DNA of 14,592 bases from Zopfochytrium polystomum (Eukaryota; Chytridiomycota; Chytridiomycetes; Chytridiales; Chytridiaceae): the NCBI GenBank assembly GCA_025765615.1, contig JAIVFJ010000691.1, forward strand, positions 1 to 14,592, in the 5' to 3' direction. A program made the position numbers and the translations under genes. Shown one piece after another: positions 6,677-13,625 of this stretch (position 1 is the stretch's first letter; every line of letters starts with the position of its first letter). The notes beneath the pieces are model-generated. The model was not told where the DNA came from and did not search any database. It was given only the letters and a program-made list of their open reading frames with translations.

Positions 6677-7071
6677 TGTTATGAATCACCCTCTGGAAAC
6701 CTCTGGAACCTTCTAGAACATTCCTTCATGGAACCTTCTGGAACCTCTGAACCTTCTAGAACATTCCTTCATGGAACCTTCTGGAACCTTCTGGAACCTT
6801 CTAGAACATTCCTTCATGGAACCTTGTGGAACCTTCTGGAAACCTTCTTTGCTTTCCTGACTTGTCTTGTTGTCATTGGTATCATTGGTATCATTGCATT
6901 ACTAATTGCTCTTTCTGGAACTTTCTTGGAGTCTTGACAAGGAACACTCTCAAAGGTATAAAAGGGGGATGGGGGACCTGTCCCATCCCTCAAGTGAATT
7001 ATTGTTCCAATACAATCATCACTCCTCTCAGTCCTTGTCTGCCTTGCCCTGTCCTGCCCTGTTCCTGGACA
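6677..7071 (+). mobile_element. Solo LTR of the chromovirus family
   Basis: Runs TGTTATGAATCACC to CTGTTCCTGGACA, has TG..CA ends, and is flanked by ATCAG on both sides with no internal region, so it is the product of LTR-LTR recombination after a full insertion. At 395 bases it is about 100 longer than the other two LTRs, because the GAA/TTC pentamer array in U3 is expanded. The TATA box (6957) and the AAGTGAATTAT start block (6992-7002) are kept. Confidence 0.92.
6705..6842 (+). promoter_or_regulatory. Expanded heat shock element array in the solo LTR
   Basis: Five-base units nGAAn and nTTCn alternate in register: four at 6705-6724, three at 6730-6744, four at 6748-6767, eight at 6773-6812 and a nearly perfect run at 6818-6842. 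The runs are separated mostly by a five-base TTCAT spacer that keeps the phase. Three or more alternating units make a functional heat-shock-factor site in eukaryotes; heat response of this element is inference. Confidence 0.8.
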
Positions 7072-7076
7072 ATCAG
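7072..7076 (+). repeat. Target site duplication ATCAG, right copy
   Basis: Second copy of the duplicated target of the solo LTR. Confidence 0.9.
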
Positions 7077-7860
7077 AAAGCTTTTGCATCCAGTTTTGCT
7101 CACCCATGGCTCAGGCTGGAGTCATTACCAGGACTACCTACAATGCTCCAACTGGCGATGTCATTGCTGCAATCCTGCCTTCAGACCCTGAAGTGGAGGA
7201 AGGCGCTTATCGAAGCATTGTTGTGCGGGGGCGGGATGGCAAATTGGTTAAACATTCCTCCTGAACACCCTGCTACCTCCACTGGCCTACCCTTTGATCT
7301 TTCCCTGTGGTGACCAAGGCTGGATGCTTGGGCATTGCGAAAATTGCGCCGCGGACTGGACAGGATCAGACAGGACAGGAACGGGATCTGGACAGGACTG
7401 GACAGGATCTGGATGGGACTGGATCGGAGGATGGACTTGGTGGTCGCACGCCTGGCGGTGACAACAATGGTGACTCTGGTGATGACGTTCCAGAGGATGC
7501 TTATGGTGCTGCAGCTGATGATGCAGATCCTGAGGAGGATTTTGATGTGGGGACAGATGGTGATAATGGCTCGGATGGTGACAATGCCAGCAGCAATGGT
7601 GGTGAGGGAAGGGTTAGGAGGCAGACAACTGTTACAATGTCCCAGTACTACCGCTACCGGCTCATGTACAGGCAGGGCTCTCACTTGCACCTGTACAGGA
7701 AACTCTTTCAGCAGCTGATTGTGGATCTCTATGTTTGTGTGGAGTCAAACAGACTGAATTTCATCCGCCACAACCAGAAAAAGTTGAGGGCGGCAGATTA
7801 TCATGGACTGCACGATGCTGTCCGGTCGGATGTGACAAACCCTCTTCAGGTGGGAAGCGG
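7077..7860 (+). pseudogene. Transposase, Helitron-like N domain, first part
   Basis: The frame continues in phase from before the LTR through MAQAGVITRTTYNAPTGD, then ILPSDPEVEEGAYR and IVVRGRDGKL, to a stop near 7260. After frame changes it gives the PLAYPLIFPCGDQGWMLG block (about 7275-7335), equivalent to the PL.YPLLFP.GE.GWH block of Helitrons. A TGQD-like minisatellite and a Gly/Asp-rich acidic stretch (7355-7600) follow. Then comes TMSQYYRYRLMYR, with KLFQQLIVDLYV and ESNRLNFIRHNQKKLRA (7635-7800), the start of the Helitron helicase-like N domain. Confidence 0.88.
7355..7600 (+). repeat. GGACAGGATC minisatellite plus acidic insert in the Rep region
   Basis: About six imperfect copies of CTGGACAGGAT encode a TGQD/DLD-type repeat, followed by an Asp/Gly/Glu-rich segment. 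Helitron proteins are variable at this point, so it is probably an expandable linker. Confidence 0.6.
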
Positions 7861-8640
7861 GTAGTCCTTCCTTCCAGCTTCCCTGGGTCACCACGCTTTA
7901 TGCAGCAGCAATACCAGGATGCAATGAGCATTGCACAAAAGTATGGGAAGCCAACTCTCTTCATCACCTTCACCTGCAATCCAACGTGGGCAGAGATCAC
8001 AAGCAACCTGCTTCCTGGGCAGAGCGCTGTTGACAGGCCTGACTTGGTGTCACGTGTGTTTCAACCTGAAGCTAAAGAGCCTGCTGGAGGATTTGAAAAC
8101 CCTGCTTTGGCACGCAGGTTGCAGTGGTTTGGGTGGTCGAGTTTCAAAAGCGTGGCTTGCCCCATGCCCACATTGCTTCCTGGCTGGACCCCAGCGACAC
8201 ACCCCAGACCCCAGACGACTATGATCGATTTGTGAGTGCAGAGCTGCCTGACCCTCAGGAGGATCCAGAGCTTTACAGGATTATCAAGGAGACCATGATT
8301 CACTCTTGCTCTGACCGTTTGCAAACCTGCAGGCGCCACCAAGTGCACAAAGGGTTTCCCAAGCAGTGGGTCAATCAGACAGAGGTGTCTCCTGAATGGT
8401 GCGTCAAGTACCGGCGCAGAAACAATGGACGGCATTTCACCCTCCGACGTGGCTTTGAAGTGGACAAACCGGTGGGTGGTTGCATTCAACCGGTATCTGT
8501 CCAGAAAGTACCAGGCGCACATCAATGTGGAGATTTGTGCCACCATGAGGGCCATCAAATACCTCAATGAAATACTTGCACAAGGGCCATGACATGGCAA
8601 GGGTGGCGGTGGGCTCTGGAGAGGTGGCCTGCCCTGCTTG
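7861..8640 (+). pseudogene. Transposase Rep domain: HUH endonuclease
   Basis: After a frame change the protein reads RVVLPSSFPGSPRFMQQQYQ, then DAM, KYGKPTLFITFTCNPTWAEI and DRPDLVSRVF (7855-8065). A second frame carries VVEFQKRGLPHAHI, in which PHAH (HAH codons 8163-8171) is the metal-binding HUH motif. The two catalytic tyrosines fall in KYLN and KYLHKGHD (codons 8560-8562 and 8573-8575), the usual Y-x3-Y type spacing but with one extra base between them. Known function of this domain: strand nicking and joining at transposon ends through a covalent tyrosine-DNA link. All catalytic residues are visible; only the frame is broken. Confidence 0.92.
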
Positions 8641-9500
8641 GATGAGATCAACGAGTTCCTTGACGCCCGCTACGTGTCTGCTCAGGAGGCCTGCTGGAGG
8701 GTCTTCCAGTTCCACATGCAAGGCCGGATCCCCTCAGTCACGAGGTTGGTTGTGCATCTCCCTGATCAGCAGCCAGGTGTACTTTGATGAGGATGCTGAC
8801 CTGAGGAAGTCGCTGCCCTTCAGAGGGACTCCAAGCTTCTTGCTTTCTTCAGACTGAACGAGTGTGATGAAGATTGCAAGGAGGCTGTTGTACTTTGAAG
8901 TTCCTGAACACTTCACCTGGACCAGAGGCAGGCGAAGGTGGGCAAAGCGTCAGAGGCAGCAGGCTGCGGCAACAGTTGGCAGGATGTATGCAGCAAGCCC
9001 TCGGGACTCTGAGAGATATTTCCCTCCGCGTTCTTCTGGCCAACGTCCGAGGCCCTACCTCTTTTGAGCACCTCCGGACTGTGGAAGGAACCACCTTTGG
9101 AACGTTTCAGGAAGCCTGCGTGCGACGTGGGTTGACTGCTGATGATCGTGAGGCAGTTCGGTGCTTGCAGCAGGGGCGTGCGCGTGATGAACAAGCTCAA
9201 GAGAGTTTATCAGGCTGTTTGCATTGCTCCTTGCTTTCAACGCTCCAGCAGATCCAAGGGCTCTCTACAATGATTTCAAGCATGAGATGGTCGCTGACCA
9301 GCTTCGTGTGGCTCAGCTGGAGCATGGGAATCTGGATCTTGCCCCTACAGAGCACAGTACTGCACTGCGTTGAGGCTGCTGGACACATCCCTGCAGAGTT
9401 TGTCGACGTCGCTGCGCAACTTCCCCACCCTGCCACAGCTGGAAGAGTTCACAGCCTGAGCCTGTGCTGGCGCTGGAAGGCCGGCTCCAGCTGATTTTTC
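8641..9500 (+). pseudogene. Transposase linker between Rep and helicase
   Basis: Blocks typical of Helitrons appear in order across several frames: DEINEFLDARYVSAQEACWR (8641-8700), GRIPSV.RL.VHLPDQQ, then VYFDEDADL (8778-8805), a frame change, FFRLNECDED, then LYFEVPEHFTWTRGRRRW (8890-8945), GRMYAASPRDSERYF, NVRGPTSFEHLRTVEG, TFQEACVRRGLTADDREA (9100-9155), and a lower-conservation stretch to about 9500. No independent catalytic function is known for this part. Confidence 0.85.
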
Positions 9501-10523
9501 AAAGGCTAACTTGGACTACAACAGCAGCAGCTGGAGGCCTTTGTGGCAAATGCTGAACGGAGCTTTCAACCAGGAGCAGGCCTTTGCTTACAGGACAGTA
9601 GGGTGGATGCTGTTGAGCAATGTGGACAGCCTGGAGTGGTGCCTCCCCCAGAAGGTCGAATCTTTTATCTTCAGGGAGTGGAGTGGGAGGATGTGGCAAG
9701 ACCTTTGTATACATGCCATCTTGGCAAAAGTCCGCAGCAGTCAAGGCCGGTTTGGTCAGGGCAGAATTGCCCATGCTGTGGCTTCTTCTGGAATAGCCGC
9801 GCTTCTGCTGGCTGGTGGGACAACTGCCCACTCTCGATTTGCCATCCCCATAGAGCTTGATGCTGACTCTCATTTCCAGCATCAAAATGTCCACGGACCG
9901 TGCGCTGGAGCTGTACTTGGCTGATCTCATTGCATTGGATGAGATATCCATGCTCAACTCCAGGGCTCTTGATGTCATCGACAGAGTCCTGCGCGATGTT
10001 GTCAGGCCCTTGGATCCTCAGTCGGCTGAAACCCCGTTTGGAGGAAAAGTGGTGCTTCTTGGGGGCGACTTCCAGCAGACTGCACCTGTTGTGCCCAACG
10101 CCACAAAGACCATGATCCTGAAGGCTTCCTGCAAGTTTCAAACCTATGGAGGCACGTCAGGACGCTTGAGCTGCGAACCAACATGAGGCTTGTGCAGGGA
10201 ACCGCAAATCAGAATGCAGTCAACTTTGCAGAATGGTTGGGTCGCCTTGGCAGGGGCAGCCTGCAGCAGTTTGACGCTCCACATGGGGCACTCAATCATG
10301 TTGTGGTCCCAGACTACATCAGTACCCTCACCTTTCCTGCAACGGATGGCAGTCTTCGTGTGAGGCAACTGTTTGAGGAAGTCTATGATGATTTTGGTGC
10401 AATGGTTCAGCAGGTCGGGGGAAGCATTTGCATCCTACTTGGCAGACAGGTGTATTTTGGCTGCAAGGAATGATGTGGTTCATCAGTTCAACGAGTATGC
10501 AGTGCAGCAGCTTCCAGGAGACA
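9501..10523 (+). pseudogene. Transposase PIF1-like helicase, N-terminal half
   Basis: The helicase starts with FNQEQAFAY (about 9568). Walker A GVGGCGKT is intact at 9680-9703 in one frame, followed by the continuation ILAKVRSSQGR and HAVASSGIAALLLAGGTTAH in another. Walker B LIALDEISML has its DE at 9938-9943. Motif III is GGDFQQTAPVVP at about 10061-10095, where Helitrons often have DFRQ. LRTNMR (about 10165-10185) and a less conserved domain follow. The final blocks, VYFGCKE or RCILAARNDVVHQFNEYAVQ near 10445-10505, lead to LPGDTQ, where the retrotransposon interrupts. Confidence 0.92.
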
Positions 10524-10528
10524 CTCAG
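10524..10528 (+). repeat. Target site duplication CTCAG, left copy
   Basis: CTCAG precedes the 5' LTR and matches 13621-13625 after the 3' LTR. It shares TCAG with the ATCAG target of the solo LTR. Confidence 0.92.
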
Positions 10529-10546
10529 TGTTATGAATCACCCTCT

Positions 10547-10611
10547 GGAAACCTCTGGAACCTTCTAGAACATTCCTTCATGGAACCTTCTGGAACCTTC
10601 TGGAACATTCT
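10547..10611 (+). promoter_or_regulatory. Heat shock element array in 5' LTR U3
   Basis: One isolated gGAAa unit at 10547, four contiguous perfect units at 10557-10576 (gGAAc cTTCt aGAAc aTTCc), a TTCAT spacer, and six contiguous perfect units at 10582-10611. All lie in one five-base register. A perfect ten-unit site is far more than the three units a heat shock factor trimer needs. The 3' LTR carries the identical array at 13353-13407. It lies about 100 bases upstream of the TATA box. Confidence 0.85.
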
Positions 10612-10709
10612 TTGCTTTCCTGACTTGTCTTGTTGTCATTGGTATCATTGGTATCATTGTATTACTAATTGCTCTTTCTTTGAGTCTTGACAAGGAAGAC
10701 TCTCAAAGG

Positions 10710-10717
10710 TATAAAAG
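10710..10717 (+). promoter_or_regulatory. LTR TATA box
   Basis: TATAAAAG sits 35 bases upstream of the self-priming block at 10745. The same element is at 6957 in the solo LTR and 13506 in the 3' LTR. Confidence 0.85.
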
Positions 10718-10718
10718 G

Positions 10719-10742
10719 GGGATGGGGGACCTGTCCCATCCC
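10719..10742. promoter_or_regulatory. Perfect 8-base inverted repeat between TATA and start
   Basis: GGGATGGG at 10719-10726 and CCCATCCC at 10735-10742 with an 8-base loop, conserved in all three LTRs. It could be a protein-binding dyad, or an RNA hairpin if transcription starts earlier than proposed. Confidence 0.6.
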
Positions 10743-10744
10743 TC

Positions 10745-10755
10745 AAGTGAATTAT
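10745..10755 (+). promoter_or_regulatory. Predicted transcript 5' end that acts as primer
   Basis: AAGTGAATTAT, located where transcription from the TATA box should begin, is the exact reverse complement of 10828-10838. In Tf1/sushi elements the first 11 bases of the transcript fold back on the primer binding site and are cleaved to prime reverse transcription. Confidence 0.75.
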
Positions 10756-10827
10756 TGTTTCCAATACAATCATCACTCCTCTCAGTTCCTTGTCTGCCTT
10801 GTCCTGTCCTGCCCTGTTCCTGACATC

Positions 10828-10838
10828 ATAATTCACTT
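10828..10838 (+). promoter_or_regulatory. Primer binding site for self-priming
   Basis: ATAATTCACTT begins two bases after the end of the 5' LTR and pairs perfectly over 11 bases with 10745-10755. The usual TGG start of a tRNA-primed site is absent. Confidence 0.78.
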
Positions 10839-10865
10839 CACCCTCTCCTACTACTCTCTGCCATC

Positions 10866-11635
10866 ATGTCCTGACCCAAACAACACCTTCCTGATGCAAC
10901 TGCCTTCAAGCCTTGATGGACCAATTACAAGCCCTTTCAAGACAGACACACCCAACTTCAAGAACAAGTCCTTCACCAGCAGCACCAGCTTCAACAACAA
11001 CTTCACCAACAAGAACATCAAGCTCTTCCCCTGCCCCAAGCCAACCAAGCAAGAGAGCCCAAGGTTTCCCAGCCTGAAAGTTCACTGGGCTGGCCAAAGA
11101 CCTCAGGAAACCTTTATGGCCACTGTGGAGAATGTCATCCTTCTCCAACCTTCAAGATTTCCCCAGGGAGCAAGTCAAGGTTCTTTTCACAAGCACCCCT
11201 CCTGTCTGGTCAAGCTCAATCATGGTACCAGATCTCTCCCAAGCAAACCCACACCCTGCAAAGAGCTCTGGGAGGGGATGGAAGCTACCTTTGGTGACCC
11301 ACCTACGCATCTTGGACAGCAAGATCCAAGCTCAAGCATATCAGGCAAGGAAAGCAATCTTGTGTGGCCTACACCAACCAATTTCAAGCAAACTAGCCAG
11401 AGACTCTGGATACAATGATGCAGCTCTGATGGAGCTGTACCATGTGGTTTCTCCATGAGTCTATCCAAGACATGCTCTCCCAGTCTCTGCACATCCCTGA
11501 GACCTTGGAAGAGTACATTCTCCTTGCCATCAAGATTGACAACAGACTCTACTCCAAGAGGCTGAAGCAAAGACAAGTAGGAACTACATCAAGACCTACC
11601 CCCAGTCCCTCAAGCTCTTACAGTTCCTGAACCCA
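10866..11635 (+). pseudogene. gag: gag (capsid region), frameshifted
   Basis: A plausible start is the ATG at 10866. Split over frames, the region shows a Gln/His/Leu-rich coiled-coil-like segment (QLQ..LHQQHQLQQQLHQQ, about 10905-11010), KVSQPE, a capsid core with FPREQVKVLFTST (about 11158-11200), an ARKA/GKQ..AYTNQF block near 11345-11385, YNDAALMELYHVV (11410-11450), ESIQDMLSQSLHIP and TLEEYILLAIKIDNRLY (11460-11555). These match the retrotransposon gag domain of chromoviruses. Gag would form the particle that packages the transcript. At least four frame changes are present. Confidence 0.85.
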
Positions 11636-11800
11636 TGCAAGTGGATGCAGTTGAGACCACTTCCTAAGGGTCCTCTGAAGCCAAGAGGAGAAAACAAGGA
11701 GGGCCCAGCAGGGACTGTGTTTTTACTGTGGCTCCAAGGAGCATGCTGTCAAGGACTGCCCAAGGAAGAAGCACCCAAACTCCCAGGTCCAGGCTCACTG
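11636..11800 (+). pseudogene. gag: gag CCHC zinc knuckle
   Basis: One frame reads GLCFYCGSKEHAVKDCPRKK with the knuckle at 11718-11759, a perfect C-x2-C-x4-H-x4-C. It is preceded by basic sequence and followed by a stop, and is out of frame with the capsid part. Known role of such a knuckle: binding of element RNA. Confidence 0.88.
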
Positions 11801-12240
11801 AGGGGCAATTCCCGGACCCTCCCTCCAAGCTGCCCCTGTTTTCATCACCACCACCAGCACCACAAACATCTCAGATTCCAAGCCCCACCAACTCACCATG
11901 GATGTCAAGATTCAACTCTCACCCAAGTCAACCCATCACAAACCAAGGCCCTTATCAACTCTGGATCATCCTGCAACATCATTGATGTCCACCCTTGCCA
12001 AGTCTTGTGCCATTCCCACCATCAAGAAATCCACACCCCTCAAGGTCCACTTTGCCAATCATGCTCTGTTTCAAGGAAATCAGCCATGAAACCAAGCTAA
12101 ACCTCCACATCCAAGACTTTCCACCATCCATGGTCAACCTGGAAGTATTGGATCTTGGCTCACCCACATTCTCTGTCATCCTGGGATTACCATGGCTGCA
12201 AGCCCAGAACCCTGCCATTGATTGGGTCACTGGTCAAGTC
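11801..12240 (+). pseudogene. Retropepsin-like protease with altered active site
   Basis: The active-site block reads ALINSGSSCNIID (11948-11986), where the family has ALIDSG; the catalytic Asp codon is AAC (Asn) at 11957-11959. A later frame contains the C-terminal part VNLEVLDLGSPTFSVILGLP followed by WLQ..NPAIDW (12130-12230), the characteristic end of Ty3/gypsy proteases. The enzyme would cleave the Gag-Pol polyprotein. With Asn in the active site and the frame broken, this copy should be inactive. Confidence 0.85.
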
Positions 12241-12289
12241 CAACCTCCACCAATTGGAACAGTCACCCAAAACTCAAGTCAAGCCTCCA

Positions 12290-12640
12290 AGTCTCATGCT
12301 CTCAAGTCCCTGATTCAAGGTTCTCAGCCTAGTATCCAAGGTCAACGACAAATGACAGCTCCAGTATCAGCCTGCAGCTCACAGATCCCAGCCAAGATTC
12401 AAGTTTCACAGTTCACAGTTTCATAGTCAAGATTCCAGGACAGCTCATAGAGCTCACAGTCATGGCCAAGTCTGTAGTTCACAGAACCCACAGTCAAAGA
12501 TTCAAGTACCACAGTTCACAGTCCAAAATTCAAGATTCAAGCTCCACAGCTCACAGTCTTTGCCAAGAACAGAACCCTCAGTCAAAGATTCAAGAATCAC
12601 AGTTCCCAGTCAACAATTCAAGCCCCACTGCTGATGAGCA
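12290..12640 (+). repeat. Degenerate AGTCAAAGATTCAAG / CACAGTTCACAG repeats
   Basis: Words such as AAGATTCAAG, CACAGTTCACAGT, CAGCTCACAGTC and CAGTCAAAGATTCAAG recur about ten times, occupying the place where the protease should lead into reverse transcriptase. No polymerase motif (such as YxDD) is found in any frame. Confidence 0.65.
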
Positions 12641-12789
12641 CAGAAGGACCGACCTTGCACCTGAAGGGGGAGATGGTTTCACCCCACCATCCAAGACACA
12701 CCTTTTCACTGCTTCCTGACAGTGTGTGGGCATATGCTACTTTCCAAGGACCCCCAAAGCCTCACAAGATTCAAATCCAGCCAAGAAGA

Positions 12790-12915
12790 GGAAAAACTTG
12801 AGATACTCAAGACAAGGCATGATGCAGCAACAGCTGGACACCCAGGAGAGCACAGACATATGAGCTTGTTTCCAGAGACTTTTACTGGCCGGGCATGAGG
12901 AAGAACTTGCAGACC
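12790..12915 (+). pseudogene. Integrase N-terminal H2C2 region (fragment)
   Basis: LEILKTRHDAATAGHPGEH (12797-12853) followed by a frame change and YELVSRDFYWPGMRK matches the H..H zinc-binding start of Ty3/gypsy integrase (HD..AGHPG..KT..L..R.YYWPGM). The two cysteines and the DDE catalytic core that should follow are missing: the sequence jumps straight to the C-terminal part. Confidence 0.85.
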
Positions 12916-13070
12916 AAAAGACCAAGTCCCCAGCCAGACAACCTCAAGTTGGGACCTTTCAAGATCTTGGAGCAAATCAATCCGTCACCTTCAAGCTGGA
13001 TCTCCCTGCATCCATGAAGATCCACCCAGTTTTCCATGTCAGCCTTTTGGAGAAAGTTTGTGGCCAACTC
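12916..13070 (+). pseudogene. Integrase C-terminal GPY/F region
   Basis: RPSPQPDNLKLGPFKILEQI contains GPF, the mark of the GPY/F module of chromovirus integrases. After a frame change, TFKLDLPASMKIHPVFHVSL (about 12985-13045) follows, the usual lead into the chromodomain. Confidence 0.88.
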
Positions 13071-13324
13071 CATTCCAGGCAGAGTTTGTTCCTCCTCCTC
13101 CTCCAGTTGAGGTGGAAGGTGAAGAGGAATTTGAGGTTGAACAAATCTTGGATGCCAAGTGGTTTGGAAGGACACTCAAGTTCCTTGTTAAGTGGAAAGG
13201 TTACTCAGATGCTGACAACACCTGGGAACCTGAGTCAAACCTCACTCACTGCCAAGACCTTCTGCTCAAGTTCAAGACCAGGTACCCCACCAAGTTGCAG
13301 AAGAGGCCTAAAAGGGGGAGATGA
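13058..13324 (+). CDS. Chromodomain terminal part of integrase (intact frame)
   Basis: An 88-residue open frame ending at TGA 13322-13324, with an acidic Pro/Val/Glu-rich lead (PPPPPVEVEGEEEFEVEQIL) and a full chromodomain: FEVEQIL, LKFLVKWKGYSDADNTWEPE and NL..C..LL.KF. The aromatic residues expected in the methyl-lysine cage (Phe, Trp and Tyr in FEVE and KWKGY) are present, suggesting recognition of histone H3 methyl-lysine as in HP1. It is the only undamaged part of the coding region. It is not a free gene: the ATG at 13058 is in frame only by chance, and the domain belongs to the integrase tail. Confidence 0.85.
   Translation: MWPTPFQAEFVPPPPPVEVEGEEEFEVEQILDAKWFGRTLKFLVKWKGYSDADNTWEPESNLTHCQDLLLKFKTRYPTKLQKRPKRGR
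13310..13324 (+). promoter_or_regulatory. Polypurine tract
   Basis: AAAAGGGGGAGATGA directly abuts the 3' LTR and overlaps the chromodomain stop codon. It is the expected primer for plus-strand DNA. Confidence 0.85.
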
Positions 13325-13620
13325 TGTTATGAATCACCCTCTGGAAACCTCTGGAACCTTCTAGAACATTCCTTCATGGAACCTTCTGGAACCTTCTGGA
13401 ACATTCTTTGCTTTCCTGACTTGTCTTGTTGTCATTGGTATCATTGGTATCATTGTATTACTAATTGCTCTTTCTTGAGTCTTGACAAGGAAGACTCTCA
13501 AAAGGTATAAAAGGGGGATGGGGGACCTGTCCCATCCCTCAAGTGAATTATTGTTTCCAATACAATCATCACTCCTCTCAGTCCTTGTCTGCCTTGTCCT
13601 GTCCTGCCATGTTCCTGACA
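13325..13620 (+). repeat. 3' LTR
   Basis: TGTTATGAATC to CATGTTCCTGACA. It matches the 5' LTR except for one substitution (near 13609) and three one-base length differences, two of them in short homopolymers. The pentamer array is at 13353-13407, the TATA box at 13506 and the start block at 13541-13551. Confidence 0.95.
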
Positions 13621-13625
13621 CTCAG
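13621..13625 (+). repeat. Target site duplication CTCAG, right copy
   Basis: Second copy of the duplicated target; the helicase frame resumes here as LPGDTQ then ELLSADT. Confidence 0.92.

Larger units (their letters stand above)
10529..10825 (+). repeat. 5' LTR
   Basis: Starts TGTTATGAATCACC and ends CTGTTCCTGACA. It contains the pentamer array (10547-10611), a tandem TTGGTATCA repeat (about 10640-10660), the TATA box (10710) and the predicted transcript start (10745). Confidence 0.95.
10529..13620 (+). mobile_element. Ty3/gypsy chromovirus, internally deleted, self-priming type
   Basis: A complete insertion of 3092 bases with two LTRs (297 and 296 bases) and a CTCAG duplication, placed inside the PIF1 helicase part of Helitron C in the same orientation. 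The internal region has gag with a CCHC knuckle, a protease, the H2C2 zinc part and GPY/F part of integrase, and a chromodomain. Reverse transcriptase, RNase H and the integrase DDE core are missing, so any movement would need proteins from a full-length relative. The two LTRs differ by one substitution and three single-base length changes, which indicates a recent insertion. Known family behaviour: the chromodomain steers integration through histone marks. Confidence 0.93.

Noticed and set aside
7181..7690. 169-residue reverse-strand open frame
   Set aside because: It lies opposite conserved Helitron coding sequence and shows no domain.
8061..8651. 196-residue reverse-strand open frame
   Set aside because: It overlaps the Rep HUH region in antisense and has no recognisable motif; it is a shadow of the coding strand.
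10826..10845. tRNA primer binding site
   Set aside because: No TGG-starting sequence complementary to a tRNA 3' end follows the LTR; the perfect match to the LTR start block explains the site better.
10687..11418. Single 243-residue protein starting in the 5' LTR
   Set aside because: It starts inside the LTR and its frame does not carry the gag motifs, which lie in the other two frames.
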